The position numbers were made by a program, and so were the translations under genes. A stretch of DNA of 64,000 bases from Melitaea cinxia. Taxonomy: Eukaryota > Arthropoda > Insecta > Lepidoptera > Nymphalidae. Below are positions 24,401 to 35,119 of this stretch, piece after piece (within the stretch, counting starts at the first letter, position 1; each line of letters starts with the position of its first letter). The stretch lies in NCBI RefSeq assembly GCF_905220565.1, contig NC_059409.1, positions 14,688,549-14,752,548 of the forward strand. Direction: 5' to 3'. A model generated the notes under the pieces. That model was given only the letters and a program-made list of their open reading frames with translations, was not told the DNA's origin and ran no database searches.

Positions 24401-26727
24401 GTAGAAGACATCGAAAGCCTTATATCGTCAAACAAAATTCCCGTCCCAGGAGCTAAACCATCCGAAAGCAATCCGCAAAGTGACGCCTCAGAAAGTGACG
24501 TGATATCGGATGTTGAAACACCTCTGTTGCCACTGGACAAGCAGACAGAATTAAGGTATCTTCTACAAAAACAGAACAATCCAGCACAGTTTCAGCAAAA
24601 ACCAAATTTAACGCAGAAACAAAGAAACATTTTGAAAGTGCACAATCTTGGAATACAAAAAGCGGGTCAACAACACAGGATATTAGATAAAAACGCAAAA
24701 AGAGTACACAAAATAGGACAAATCGTGACAAACAAAGATAAAATTAGTAAAAAGGAGAGTGAAACCGAAATGTTTGACATCGAAAAAGCAAAAGAGATAA
24801 CCCTGTTGAAAAATATATCTCTCAATGACGAGTGTACTATAGAAACAATACCTAATAAGAAACCGGCCGACATAAACACTCTTAAGAATAAATGGCAGAT
24901 GTCTGAAAGTTTTACGCAAGTTAAGAAAAATCTAAGTGAACTGTCCAAAAAATTGACAGTAGAGAAAGATCCAAAGAAAAACTCAGATTCGAAATACTCA
25001 AATCCCGTTAAGAGATTAGAAACGAATCCGTCGATCTCAGTTCGAGAATTGTTCCCCGGCGAGGAGGAAATGAACTTGCAGTGTAATATAGAGTTTAATA
25101 ATGTCAAAGGAGTTACTCCTGAGGGTTGGGAGAAGTGTAACACAATGATTCAATACGACCAGGAGACTAAGAAACTGTGGACGGAATTGCAGAGGCCGTA
25201 CGGGAATCAATCGAGTTTCTTGAGACATTTAATTTTATTAGAAAAATATTTCCGAAGCGGTGATCTTGTTTTGGCTCACAATGCGTCCCCTCACGCGGCA
25301 AATTATAGTACGTCGGTACAGAGCCGACTCCGGGCTTACGATAATATACCGCCAGAACAGTCCAGACGAGAATCCGTGAGCCTAATCGAGTTCCGTAAGA
25401 AACCCTCGGTTAATGGGAAAAGTTTACTAAAATCGAACCAGAGCTCGGAAGAAAAAGATCCGAAAAAGTTTATGCCTCCACCAGGAAACCTTCCGAAACC
25501 TAAATCAAAAACTGAAAAGAAAAAGGCGTTACCGCCAGAACTGATAGCGATAAACACTCCAAACGCTCAAGGGAGGAAGGCGATACAAAACGTCTTACAT
25601 AATATCCAGCAATTAGTAAAAGGTGTATCGGCATCTGATCCTACAGAAGTAGCGGCGGCGCCTCTGCCACCAAAGTTCGATACTCCGAAAGAAAAGAAGG
25701 AAATGCCTGGTTTGAAATTTGAACCTATTAAAGATAAAAATAGCCCTAAAATAGATAAGGAAAAGAAAGAGACCAATAAGTCTGATTCTCCCAAAAAGCA
25801 GAAGCCCAACAGCAAGGGATGGAGACCCACTCTTATGCCAATAACCCCAGTAAGCTTTCTTTGCTTATTCTATTTTTTACAACTTTATCCCATACATAGC
25901 GTTAGTTTCGATCTTCTTTCATACTGAATACATACTTATGTGTTTTAAATCCATTTGAAGCTTAATTATTATGATTAATTTGTCACATAAATTGTATCTA
26001 TTTTTTTTTTCTGTAAATAAATAAAATAAATATTATAAATAATCGTTTTATTATTTTTCAGGAAAATTTAGCGAAAGTCGCTCTGGAGCCGTTAAAACTC
26101 GCCATCGACGGTCACAGTCTTCCTAGTTTAGTCCAAGTGTTGTCTGCCGGCAACCGGTATCACATCACGTTTGAAGACTACAACAAAATGTGCCTCATAC
26201 GTCGTGAGAGACAACAGAGATTACAAGAGAAAGAGGCGAAGTCGAAACGACCTTCCGTCGACGAAACCACGGTCGTCACAGAGCTACTTACGTCGACAAC
26301 ACTCGGAAACGGTGGAACGGTGCTTCAGAACTTCCCAGCTGAAAAGGATTTGGATAAAAGAGATGTACCAGAACTACATATAAGTACAAACGCTGCGACA
26401 ATACTCAAGAACGTCGGCCTCAAGAATATCACAATAGCTCCTATCCCACCGAAGACCGCCACTGTGACGTCGCAGACCATTTCTACCGTCACGTCACCAT
26501 TAATCGTAACGACCCCGATGAAAATCCCTCAACTGGGTCCCGCCTTCTCCATAACGAGCGAGACCGTCTTACCCAGCATACCGATAATGACTCCGAGTCC
26601 AATGGTTTTACCCAAAATTCCGAAGTCACTGACGGTGATTCCTCAGACCGTGGTTTCCAACCAAGGGTCGATGATCCCCGTGGTCACCACGGCGTCGCAG
26701 GCCGTGGTCGGCGACCAGAAACCATAA
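12262..26727 (+). CDS. Large Cys/His-rich (zinc-finger-like) protein, nine coding exons, family not recognised
   Basis: Reconstructed exons: 12262-15426, 15701-15770, 18464-18664, 19228-19363, 20753-20918, 21766-21906, 23749-23900, 24133-25849 and 26062-26727. All GT-AG junctions keep the frame (phases 0,1,1,2,0,0,2,0), giving about 2137 residues. Residues 1-1055 are low-complexity, Lys/Glu/Ser-rich and probably disordered. Residues 1111-1333 hold paired Cys/His groups: CNDQCFYC...CH (1111-1130), CLCDAC (1155-1160), CHATAC (1218-1223), CSLC...HHNLHFIHH (1275-1293) and CKVCRYFC (1318-1325). The C-terminal 800 residues are again mostly disordered, with a more conserved-looking segment around HITFEDYNKMCLIRRERQ near 1950. 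Basic clusters suggest a nuclear, possibly chromatin-related protein, which is inference. The start is the first ATG of the frame, and upstream codons lack one. I do not recognise the family. Confidence 0.82.
15701..15770 (+). CDS. Zinc-finger gene exon 2 (small)
   Basis: Seventy nucleotides between TTTGTCTTTCAG and CATG|GTGTGT encode GGGNATSDGGHRKSHYSNRL and three more residues. It is supported because exon 1 ends in phase 0 while exon 3 needs phase 1, and this exon supplies exactly that change. It is too short to appear as an open reading frame. Confidence 0.75.
16085..16605 (+). mobile_element. Two tandem copies of a MITE-like element
   Basis: GTGGATAAAGATAATATTCTG (16108) and GTGGATAAAGTAAATACTGTA (16376) begin two parallel blocks sharing AATAGAC, TTAATAAA and GTTATTCACA. 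They end with GCGGGCCC and AAACAGGCC. A related element with GGGCCT-type inverted ends is at 42756-43042. Confidence 0.5.
17470..17538. repeat. GC-rich inverted repeat (hairpin)
   Basis: GGCCCGGCCCCATGTCC on the left is matched by GGACATGGGGCCGGGACC on the right, with one extra base. The loop holds a direct repeat TTTACGGCGA ... TTTTACGGCGA. It stands out sharply from AT-rich surroundings. Confidence 0.75.
17918..18245 (-). mobile_element. RTE-like LINE-derived repeat, full module
   Basis: Contains GCAGTCCACTGCTGGACATA, AATGGCGTGAACTCATGTGT, CGCTGGGCAGGCGGGTTGG, CCGAAGACGCTGCTGCCCGT and GGTGGCTTTATTC. It is the inverted counterpart of 55290-55640, and a fragment is at 6410-6545. The open frames here are repeat-derived. 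Confidence 0.7.
18464..18664 (+). CDS. Zinc-finger gene exon 3 (first Cys cluster)
   Basis: Begins after ACATTTAACAG and ends GCTA|GTGAGC (phase 1). It encodes an acidic/proline linker, then IHPGRLCNDQCFYCGGKFG and TPCHIAQ. The Cys spacing C-x3-C-x2-C-x10-C-H suggests metal binding. Confidence 0.85.
18735..19120 (-). mobile_element. AACCGACTTCC element, inverted and truncated
   Basis: Starts GGCAAACGAAAAAAAAGACTTCAATTAC, the reverse of the element's right end. It then carries GGTAGACGAAAAAAATAGTC and reversed body blocks up to TTCATAAACGACGGAGTTAT. It lies in intron 3 of the zinc-finger gene. The left end is missing or diverged. Confidence 0.65.
19228..19363 (+). CDS. Zinc-finger gene exon 4 (second Cys cluster)
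   Basis: Acceptor CCCCCCGCAG and donor CCCGA|GTGAGT (phase 2). It encodes IDSCLCDACYRHVDRRANC and a basic Pro-rich tail. The exon is much more GC-rich than the first exon, and a minisatellite starts immediately at its donor. Confidence 0.85.
19364..20580 (+). repeat. GC-rich minisatellite (about 38-bp unit) starting at a splice donor
   Basis: About 30 copies of a unit close to GTACACGCGTGAGGGCCACA plus CACCACACTACTGCGCTC, with shorter 27-bp variants ending CACACACGACA. The first unit is the intron start itself (GTGAGTACCGCACACCACAC), and the last unit again reads GTGAGTACCGCACACCACAC at 20557. The array lies entirely in the intron between exons 4 and 5. Each unit retains a GTGAG-type donor-like core. 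The open frames across it are low-complexity repeats on both strands, not genes. Confidence 0.93.
20753..20918 (+). CDS. Zinc-finger gene exon 5 (third Cys cluster)
   Basis: Acceptor TTGTATCCCACAG (phase 2) and donor AAGCTG|GTGAGA (phase 0). It encodes a Gly/Glu/Ser-rich linker followed by AACHATACKAP and a basic stretch RSIRRKWLIKMRSS. Confidence 0.85.
21180..21345 (-). mobile_element. AACCGACTTCC element, short inverted remnant
   Basis: Contains ATCACATGACAAACACCAGC, ATCAAAATCGGTAAAATCAC and CAGTCGAATTGAAAACCTCT, which is the reverse of AGGAGGTTCTCAATTCGACTG. The element is incomplete and sits in intron 5 of the zinc-finger gene. Confidence 0.55.
21766..21906 (+). CDS. Zinc-finger gene exon 6 (fourth Cys/His cluster)
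   Basis: Acceptor CCCGTTCACAG and donor CACCAC|GTACGT, phase 0 on both sides, 47 codons. It encodes LECDYPGLHTIPLCAPHH and then ACSLCRRRLTKHHNLHFIHH. It is GC-rich and is the source of the tandem partial copies that follow. Confidence 0.88.
21907..22462 (+). repeat. Tandem partial duplications of exon 6 and its splice donor
   Basis: After the real donor at 21907, the 3' part of exon 6 plus about 45 bp of intron is repeated, with donor GTACGT recurring at 22062, 22217 and 22365 (spacing 155, 155, 148). A last copy breaks off near 22462. Middle copies lack the 21 nt that encode HHAALAP and one G of the CCCGGGG run, and they have lost the real acceptor. The final partial copy keeps the GCACCACGCCGCG segment. 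These copies are best regarded as intronic pseudo-exons with intact donors. Confidence 0.9.
22545..22725 (+). mobile_element. Helitron-like fragment
   Basis: Ends in TGTCTGGGCAGCTAGTA, as the 3' ends of the Helitron-like family at 3965-5070 do. The inner block ACTCGACCAATTTGGCTAAT resembles the GACCGATTTT block of that family but is diverged. Confidence 0.45.
22783..23018 (-). mobile_element. Helitron-like element, inverted
   Basis: On the plus strand it starts ACTAGCAGACCTGGCAGACG and ends in TATATATATATATAGATAG after ACATCGTGACACAAAATTTT. On the minus strand this gives a TATA-rich 5' start, AAAATTTTGTGTCACGATG and a GTCTGCTAGT end, the layout of the Helitron-like family. Confidence 0.5.
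23278..23490 (+). mobile_element. Dispersed repeat family D (GTCGTACGCGTGGAGTT...AGCCGGAACAAACAGACAG)
   Basis: Contains AAAATAAAAGTAGCCTAAGT, AGTAAAAGTCTCGTCAAAATCGG, TCCAGCTGTTTCGTAGATTA and GCCGGAACAAACAGACAGAC. Related sequence is at 31735-31865 and 34360-34625. Confidence 0.6.
23749..23900 (+). CDS. Zinc-finger gene exon 7 (fifth Cys cluster)
   Basis: Acceptor TTTAATTTACAG (phase 0) and donor CGCAA|GTATGT (phase 2). It encodes YTDLNPLFKKAGIPVEF, then RPVLCKVCRYFCTLLQRPGH with C-x2-C-x3-C and a downstream His. Confidence 0.9.
24133..25849 (+). CDS. Zinc-finger gene exon 8
   Basis: Acceptor TTTCTATTTCAG (phase 2) and donor ACCCCA|GTAAGC (phase 0). It begins LLQIYNVEIPPELHQD and is mostly Lys/Glu/Ser/Pro-rich. 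A more ordered block (VTPEGWEKCNTMIQYDQETK and SFLRHLILLEKYFRSGDLVL) lies in the middle, followed by prolines and NVLHNIQQLVKG. Confidence 0.9.
26062..26727 (+). CDS. Zinc-finger gene exon 9 (terminal)
   Basis: Acceptor TTATTTTTCAG then GAA AAT. It encodes NLAKVALEPLKLAIDGHSLP, a conserved-looking RYHITFEDYNKMCLIRRERQ, and a long Thr/Pro/Val/Ile-rich tail ending VVGDQKP and a TAA stop. The open frame reported from a GTG at 26137 is only the inner part. The exon really starts 75 nt earlier. Confidence 0.88.
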   Translation, partial: ENLAKVALEPLKLAIDGHSLPSLVQVLSAGNRYHITFEDYNKMCLIRRERQQRLQEKEAKSKRPSVDETTVVTELLTSTTLGNGGTVLQNFPAEKDLDKRDVPELHISTNAATILKNVGLKNITIAPIPPKTATVTSQTISTVTSPLIVTTPMKIPQLGPAFSITSETVLPSIPIMTPSPMVLPKIPKSLTVIPQTVVSNQGSMIPVVTTASQAVVGDQKP

Positions 26728-26882
26728 CGAAACGTTTACTTCGTAGTCATGTGACCGCAGAACGCGACTACAAGCTTAGATTGACGGTAGTTCGACGTTG
26801 ATAGTTGGCACATGTGATGTGATAAGTTCTTAAGTGTTTAAGTTGTTCGGTGCGTAGTCGCGAGTGACTGGTAAATTATTAA

Positions 26883-26888
26883 AATAAA
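26883..26888 (+). terminator. Candidate polyadenylation signal of the zinc-finger gene
   Basis: AATAAA about 155 nt after the stop. The following 2.8 kb of AT-rich sequence without genes has further AATAAA sites, for example near 29530, so a longer 3' untranslated region is possible. Confidence 0.4.
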
Positions 26889-29800
26889 TCCTATTTTCGT
26901 AAAAAGTGATACGCCTCATGAAGTGTTTGCGGGGGCAGCAATATGTAAGTGAGAGCACCAAAAGCCTTATCGTGTACATAGTAGTGTATGACAGTGTGAG
27001 TGGTGAGCGGTGAGGAATGACGGCGGGTCGATTCGATGTACTGTATTAATATAATTTGTTAGCTTTTATAAAACGAACATTTGTGCAAATGATATGTCGT
27101 GTCTCTCTTTCATTGATTTATTTATTGATTATTATTTATTTAACCATTACATTAATTATACACACACTTCATTGCAATTTCGTTTTTCTCATACTATTTA
27201 TGAATCATTTTTTTTTTTACATCAGTAAAAGCTTAACCTAATTGGTAAAATAATCCTGAAGTAAGTCACTGACAGTTTCAAAATTCTCTAGTCAGCTTAG
27301 AACATGCATTTATAATTTATTCGTCGCGTCGGAGTCATTACGACACTTTATATCATTTGCACAATGATAGACAATTATTTTTATGTATACAGGTTCGTTT
27401 GAGTGATAACATTTATTGGGCTGTAAATATTAAAAAATTTATTTCCATTATAAATGTAACCAAATTGGTCATATGGATATTACCGAATTGAATGTGATCA
27501 CTTAAAATTACCAAACGTATATCATGTAATTATAGTTTGAATGTCTTTGAAACATATTTTGTAATAATAATGTTTCGTAGAAACTAATTCTCATATTTAT
27601 AGTGTAGTGCACTAACACAATCCCACTTGAGGACAATATGAGATCATGAAAAACCCTATATTTATAGAATAATCATGTATGCAATTGTACGTGATACTTG
27701 AATGTTCACATTGTCAACAATACCATTAACCGTTTCAATATTTGTATCAGAACAAAATATATAAACATGTGACCAATGTACTGTGCAAATCTTTCTCCAT
27801 AAATGTATTTATAAACTGTAAAATATATGTGACACAACCGAAAGACAAAGATCAGTGATTCAGTGCCTGACGGACTTTTAACAATTATTTCAAAGAAATT
27901 TGCACTCTGTAAATAAAACACGTGACAAAAAAAATGTTTTATATTTGGTAAAAAAAGCTCATGGTTAAGAATTGTAAGTTAAACATATATCTATTGTTGA
28001 GGATTACTAGTATTTTATTTTTGGTCAAAATATCTTAGGATTATGATCCAATGTTAACAGTTAGATGTACATACGTGTGTTAAGGCGATGCTTCTAGTAT
28101 AAAGGACGGCGCTACACATTCCACGATTTTAAAAACCTCGACGATACCCATCAAAATTAACAAGAAAATGAAATATATGTCGAGAAAATAATAAATCATT
28201 ATATTGCTCTGAAGCAGATGTGTAGTGTCGACACATTGGTCTCATTTATGTATGTCATATACAAATTCAATAACTTTTATTTCATGGAATTCCCTGTATT
28301 ATTAATTTAAGAACATAATTAATGATACTAATCAAAATATAGTTTTTTTTTTTAAGAATAATGTATATCATAATTAAATAATTATAACAACCCATTTAAT
28401 TTTTTTTACAGACGTTTAGTATTCTTATATCGTCTTACGTCATCGAAACTAATTAAGTTAGCGCTTTCCCAGAATATATAAATGAAAAATCGTTTAGAAA
28501 TATGGAACAGGGATCTGTAAATATTCAAACAAATAATTGTTAATCAGAGTAACTTTAAATATTTTTATATGAAAGAAACTGTATATATGTCTATTTTAAT
28601 GATTTGAAATATAATATCCGAAATACGCTTGAAATAAACGAATAATTGAGATAAATTATTAAAAACTTAACTCTTTAATACTGCTAAGTACTATTGTGTT
28701 GGAAATGATTATTAAATATATACTAAAAATTATGTAACTCGACCATCGTTAAATTACGTCGTCCTGGTAGAATAAGAAATTTAATTTACAAAAGTAAAAA
28801 AAATTAAACTGATATTGTATATACTTGTAATTATAAAACATACAATTATGTGTATACTGTGATGTATAAATTGTACAGCATATTCCAATCTAATTTGTAC
28901 AAAGTTAAAAGAAAAATCAAACTGAATTCCCACATCCACATTTACATAAAAATTGTAATCTGCAACAACTTCTTTTTTCAATTGTTTTTTTTTTTTTGTT
29001 TCTTTTATTTAACGTGTACAAATTAAATTGAAAATATCTGTTTTTACTTTTTGTTTATTATTATTTTTTTTTCGCCTTAATTGTATTATTTGGATGCCAA
29101 TTAGTTGCTGTAGTGATGAAAATATTTATTTCCAATGTTCATCATTATGCGCTGAGGGGTAACATAAGATGTTCTATTTCTGTATGTTATTTATAAATAG
29201 GGTTTTGTATGAAATTAGATTTTAAAACGAAATGACAATAGATTTGCTAAAATATAATAGGTGGTATCCCTTTTTCATGTTATTCCGTGGAAGTCTTCGC
29301 CTTAATATACACCAATTGTTATGTAATAATAATTTAGTATTTGGAAGTATCAAAAAAAAAAAAATGATTTTTCATTGCGTTTCGATGCTCACAATTATGA
29401 ACAAATGATAAGCCTTCATAGCCCGGATGCTTAATTTCTTCCAAAGATAGAGTGTTAGTTTACAATATTATTTTTAGTTTTTACGTCTGGCGCGAGATGT
29501 CGCTGCGTGCTTGAAGTATGAATTTGTCTAATAAACATATCTCCTATGCGTGACTTGTTTTTTTTTTCACTACTCAACACCAATACCATTAAAACTCCTA
29601 ACTTTTCCTCAACGTAAAATCTTAACCAATCTAGAATGTTTGCGTTAAATGATTTTAAACTGATTTGAGGTTCTAAGATTTAAATGCCTCGCTGCACTGA
29701 AACTTGTTCACTGTATGCATCATTACTTGTATGTTAATTTATTTACTTTTTGAACAATGAGTTAAAAATATTTTTTATTAAATAAATGACACAAATAAAA

Positions 29801-30655
29801 CAACATTTAATGTTTATTGCAATTTAATAATGCGTTTAATAACAAATCTTACACGTTATTACTTATTAATATTACACGTTATTAATATTATATTTTAAAT
29901 TCTAAAAAATAGTTATTTAAAATTTAATGATTAACATTAAAGTAATGTATTTCTGGTATAAAATTTGAATAAAGTTATTACTAATGTAATTGAATACCAA
30001 AATAAAATTTAAAAAAAATGCTAAATATTTGAGTGTAACATTCAAAATACAATAATAAAAACTAAACTTGGTCGTAGCGATATGTCTACAAGATCTCTAC
30101 GTACCGTAGTACCTAATAGGTACTGTCTATGAGTAGTAAAGCAGTGGTCTAATATCCGGCATAAGAAATATATACCCTCGTGTGTTTAATGATAATGATC
30201 CAGTACATATGCAAGATAATACATATATCGACATGTATATTTATATACCATATTCCTTATACCGTATCTCTTATCTTTATATTTATTTCAACTAATTTAC
30301 TCTAAACTACATCTTAATCCTCTACAATAACTATTAGTGAAAAAACATATAACGTCGCTTAGAGAAGGATAGACAAACAGACAGACAAGGCGGGAATTAT
30401 TTATTTTTTTTTTTTTTTTTAATTTTGGCATCGCGCGGTTTGCGCTAGGGAATTTTTGTTTTACGATATGTAACAATTAACTTTTATAGATAATGTAAAT
30501 ATGAAAAAAAAAATGTTGATTGAATCATTCGTAACCTCCACGGTCTGCAACGTCGCCGAAATATCGGGAGCTTAAAAATGACAATCACGTTAGGTTACTT
30601 ATAATTAAGTGTTTTAAAAAAAAATATCGCACCGATATTTAAAAACTCTGATGTA
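26889..30655. other. 3' flank of the zinc-finger gene, no further gene seen
   Basis: AT-rich, no conserved coding frame and little recognisable repeat content. This is unusual for this window and consistent with a long 3' untranslated region or conserved noncoding sequence. Several T- and A-runs are present. Open frames here are short and AT-driven. Confidence 0.45.
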
Positions 30656-30659
30656 GTGA

Positions 30660-30890
30660 TGTGTGTACCGTAAGGCACTCGTACACCGATTGCGGTGTCG
30701 ATTCCCGCTCGGTGTGGATATTTTTATCTGTACGAATAATTATTATGTATCGTTACTCATAGGGAATATATCCGCTGACCCGCAGTGGAGTAGCGTGATG
30801 TTTAAGCTCCGATCATTCTATGTACATGGAGAAAGAGGCCTATTCCCAGCAGTGGGATATTACAGGCTGAATCAATCAACCAAACAATTG
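30660..30890 (+). mobile_element. tRNA-derived SINE, family B, diverged copy
   Basis: GGTGTCGATTCCCGCTCGG resembles a B-box. It is followed by GTATCGTTACTCATAGGGAATATATCC, CCGCAGTGGAGTAGCGTGATG and GAAAGAGGCCTATTCCCAGC, shared with the copies at 39955 and 40748. The 5' half is weakly conserved. Confidence 0.65.
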
Positions 30891-30923
30891 AAATACATTA
30901 AAATATAAGTAATATTAAACGCT

Positions 30924-30929
30924 TTTATT
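30924..30929 (-). terminator. Candidate polyadenylation signal of the homeobox gene
   Basis: AATAAA on the minus strand about 70 nt after the stop codon at 30999-31001. A SINE lies immediately beyond it. Confidence 0.4.
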
Positions 30930-30998
30930 TACATATTTATTTTTATCAGGAATTAATGAAGAAAATAATCTTTTTTAGTATTTTATGCATCTAGGTAC

Positions 30999-31079
30999 CT
31001 ATTGGTCTTTTTTCTTTACGTGTTTCGCACCCTTGGTTCTCTTCCATTTCATTCTTCTGTTTTGAAACCACACTTTCAC
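30999..31079 (-). CDS. btn: Homeobox gene exon 3 (recognition helix)
   Basis: Acceptor TTTATTTTAG then GTG AAA GTG TGG. It encodes VKVWFQNRRMKWKRTKGAK and a short Lys-rich tail to a TAG stop. Only 81 nt, so not visible as a long open frame. Confidence 0.9.
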   Translation of the reverse strand: MKVWFQNRRMKWKRTKGAKHVKKKDQ

Positions 31080-34000
31080 CTAAAATAAATAAAAAAAAAT
31101 AAAGGTCTAAAAAAGATATTTGACTTGCAAAAATAATTGCTGTTATTTGTTTTATCAAAGTAAACAAGTAGAGTTTTTAACGCTTTATACACTACGCCTC
31201 CAGTAGGATGCGAATCCTGTACTGGAGGTAGTCGTAATAGTAGGAAACATAACGCACAAGCAATCAAACTGACCACGACAAACAACTTTATAATTTATAC
31301 AAATATTTGTCATCTGCGGAGATGGAACGATGGATGGATGGATGGTGTATATTTATATTTTTATGTATGTAGAATCAATCGCCCCGTCACGTCGTCTATG
31401 TACGTATGTATATGTTTATTTTATTTGGATTGATGGCAAAACATGTTTATCGCCAGTTGTCAAGCTTCCGCGTCAGTCATTCTGACTGACTGACTGACTG
31501 GTCTGACTGTGCTGGCTGTCGTTTCAAACTTGTAACACATGACAATCCAATTCTCAATTTTTTTTTTCGAAACTAGGTCAACATACAAAGAAATATTTAC
31601 GACTAGTTAATATTGACGCGGCGAATTTCTTTTTTCATCGTGAATATTTCTTTTAACTTCTGAACGCACGCTTTACTTGGACAGTAATCTGGTGAATGCG
31701 TGACGACAGCGTTACGAAAAGTGTGATCGGGCGAAGCATTATATTATAGCCTAAATTACTCCTTACTATATCAGGTATATGCCTGTGAAAATCACGTCAA
31801 AATCGGTCCAGCCGTTCCAGAGATTAGCCGGAACAAACAGACAGACACACAGACCGACAAAAATTGATATTTTTGTATATGTATAATGAATGATTACATC
31901 CATATGCATTAGTAAAAAGCGGTTATTTTAATATTACAAATAGAAACTCCAATTTTATTTATTTGTATAGATTTATCTTTCTCACTTGTCTTTCCGTAAG
32001 ATTTAAAGCAACAGCTATTTCGTATCTCCGCAGGCGTGTGAGATAATTTGCGCGCGCGAACTCCGTCTCTAAACTGCGTATTTGTGCCTTCGTGAATGCT
32101 GTCCTTTCTTTTCGGCCGCTAGATGGCGATCTTACATCTAAAACAAAAGTTATATAAGTATAATTTTGTTTCATTATTTCTAAAATACAGGACATTATTA
32201 AGATATAAGGTTTAGAAATAAAAAAGGGACTCTTGATTATGAAATAAAATGTTAGTTTACAATAAAAAATGTTTAATGAATGTTTATCATCTCAATGTAT
32301 TTATTTCATAAACAGTCAACGTAAATCTGTATCATATGTGTAGCGCCGGCGCCGTCCTGTTCGACGGAAGATTGATCTACAGGTGGGTTTTATGAATGGG
32401 ATGTTTGCGTGATGTTTTATACGACGACATAATTTCACCCATAAACTAGTTGCAAAGATACCTACCTACTCTTATAAGACTGAAATAATAAATTTCTACG
32501 AAAAACTTCACTTTTTGTATGAAATTATAAACATAAACGCTTCTCACTCAACGGCCCCCAGTAGGATTTTCTCCTATGTCGGGGGTCCGATACACAGACA
32601 CAAACGCAAAGACGACGACAAACATCTATATGCCACCGCGACAATCAGCGCAACAGCCAGTGTCAAAACCGCTGCGCTAACGCGTCATGGAATATTAACA
32701 TGATATGAAGGCACATTATATTATTTGTTTTACGTAAAAACTAGTAAATCTAGCATAAAGCTTCACCGACTAGTATTATAATTATCGTCATTTTTAACCG
32801 ACTTCCAAAAAAGGAGGAGGTTCTCAATTCGACTGTACTTTTTTATGTATGTTACATCAGAACTTTTGACCGTGTGGACCGATTTCGACAATTTTTTTTT
32901 AATCGAAATTTGTCAATTGGTCCCATTTAAATTTATTTGAGATCTAACAACTGGTTTTCGAGTTATATCTAATAATGCGTTTTTACTTGACGCTTTTTTC
33001 GTCGACCTACGTTGTATTATACCGCATAACTTTCTACTGGATGTACCGATTTTGATATTTAATTTTCTTGTTGGAAAGGAGAGATCCCTAGTTTGGTACC
33101 ATGATAAGGAAACCAGGATCTGATGATGGGATCCCAGAGAAATCGAGGGAAACTCTTGAAAATCCGCAATAACTTTTTAGTGGGTGTACCGATTTTTATA
33201 ATTTTTATTTTATCGAAAGCGGATGTTTATCATGTGGTCACATTTAAATTTTATCAAGATCTGATAACTACTTTTTGAGTAATCTTTGATAACGCGTAGT
33301 TACTTGACTATTTTTTCGTCGATCTACGTTGTACTCGTCGATGTAATTGAAGTCGGTTTTTTTGTTCGTTTGCGAGCAAACACAATTATTTTATTAATTT
33401 TTTCTACCAGAGAAAACCTTATTTGTTTTTTTGCGCATGCTGTGACGACATAGGTTTCTATGATTGTGCAATAAATTAAAGGTTTTATATTTTTATGTCA
33501 TACTTTGTCGCCATATATTGTTTTAAGTTAACGTTAGTAGTCATTAATATATTTTTTTTACAAGTGATATACATCCACGGGCTTATGAACCCATGTCCTT
33601 TTTTATTCCAAAAACATACAATTTTTTTTTATTTTATTTTTTTATTTCAAGGTAGTAGTCATTATTATTAAGTAATATTACATGTTTTTTTTTAATTAAA
33701 TAAATTTACTATGGTAAACCTAGCTTAAATCTTTGTTTCCATCAGGTTCTTGATGAAAAAAGCTTCGCTAAGACTCGTGATTTTGGTGCCAACTATAATG
33801 AGTGCGTGAGAGCTTCAGTTAACTAAGGTAGAGCACAGCAGGAAACATCCAGCTCAAAATCTCGAGCAGCCTATCTGGGTGACTCGACCTTACAGAAGAT
33901 CATAGCTAAATAATACTGCTTTCAAGCAGTATTGTGTCGTGTGGTGAATAAGGTGACCAGAACTCCTGGGGGGTGGGTGCTTAAGGGTAGAGTTGACAAC

Positions 34001-35080
34001 GCGCTTGCGATACTTCTGGTGTTGCGGGCGTCTATAAGCTACGGTAATCGCTTACCATGAGGTGGGACGTAATCTTGTTTGTCGACCTAGTTGTTAGAAA
34101 AAAAATATGTTACAGATTTATTTGTAGGTTGGTACTTACATACTTATAAACCACAACGAATGTAACAAATATGAAATATTTTTTTTATTACTATATTTGC
34201 TTATGCTTGTTAGTTCGGAACTGAAAATGGAGACAATAGGTGTGATGGTATTAACGATGTACAGACACTATCTTTTTGTCTTATGCCAAAAAAAATATTA
34301 AAAGATTTGGTAGAAAATATTGTGAATCAAGTACCTATAGTATAACGATTTCTATGATACTAGCTGTGCCCACGTCTTCGTTCGCGTGGACATTAACAAA
34401 AAAAAATTGTTAAGTTCGCAGAGTTATAAAATAAATAAATTTCTAAAATAAAAGTAGCCCAAGTTATCCCTTACTACAGCTATCTGCCAGTGAAAGTCCC
34501 GCAAAATCGGTCCAGCCGTTTCAGAGATTAGCCGGAACAAAAAGACAGACAGACAGACAAAAAATGTAAAAAATGCTATTTTGGTATATATACCGTGTAT
34601 ACATCCATATGCATTTAGTAAAAAGCGGTTATTTTAATATTACAAACTGACACTCCAATTTTATTTATTTGTATAATTAGATAAAAGCCTGTGGTCGGTG
34701 TAACCTACGTAGAAAAGCAAGTAACAAGTAAATTAAATAACGTAATTTGAATGATTTTAATTTTTGAAATTTTCAAACATTAAATACGAGTAGGTACCTA
34801 CTTGAATCTTGTAAAAAGTTTTTATATCATGTAAATTGTGTAATTACGTGATAGTAAAAGTATTAAAGGAAATGTTTATTTTATTATTTTTAGTGCATTT
34901 AAACTAAGAGCTCGTTTTCAAAAAGTTTTTTTATGGAAAATAGTTTTTCCATAAAAAACTGCATATTGAATGGCGTATTCCATTTTGACTGGCATCGGGC
35001 GAGTACAGTGACCCTGCTTTCTGCTTCGAGGGTGATGGGTTCGATTCTCGCCTCGAGTCTGGGGTAGTATCTAATATATA

Positions 35081-35119
<39 letters not shown>

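Noticed and set aside
31185..31280. A separate exon of the homeobox gene between exons 2 and 3
   Set aside because: Exons 2 and 3 join directly inside the homeodomain (Gln44/Val45). The CCTCCAGTAGGATGCG and CTGGAGG text here is an inverted-repeat mobile-element remnant.
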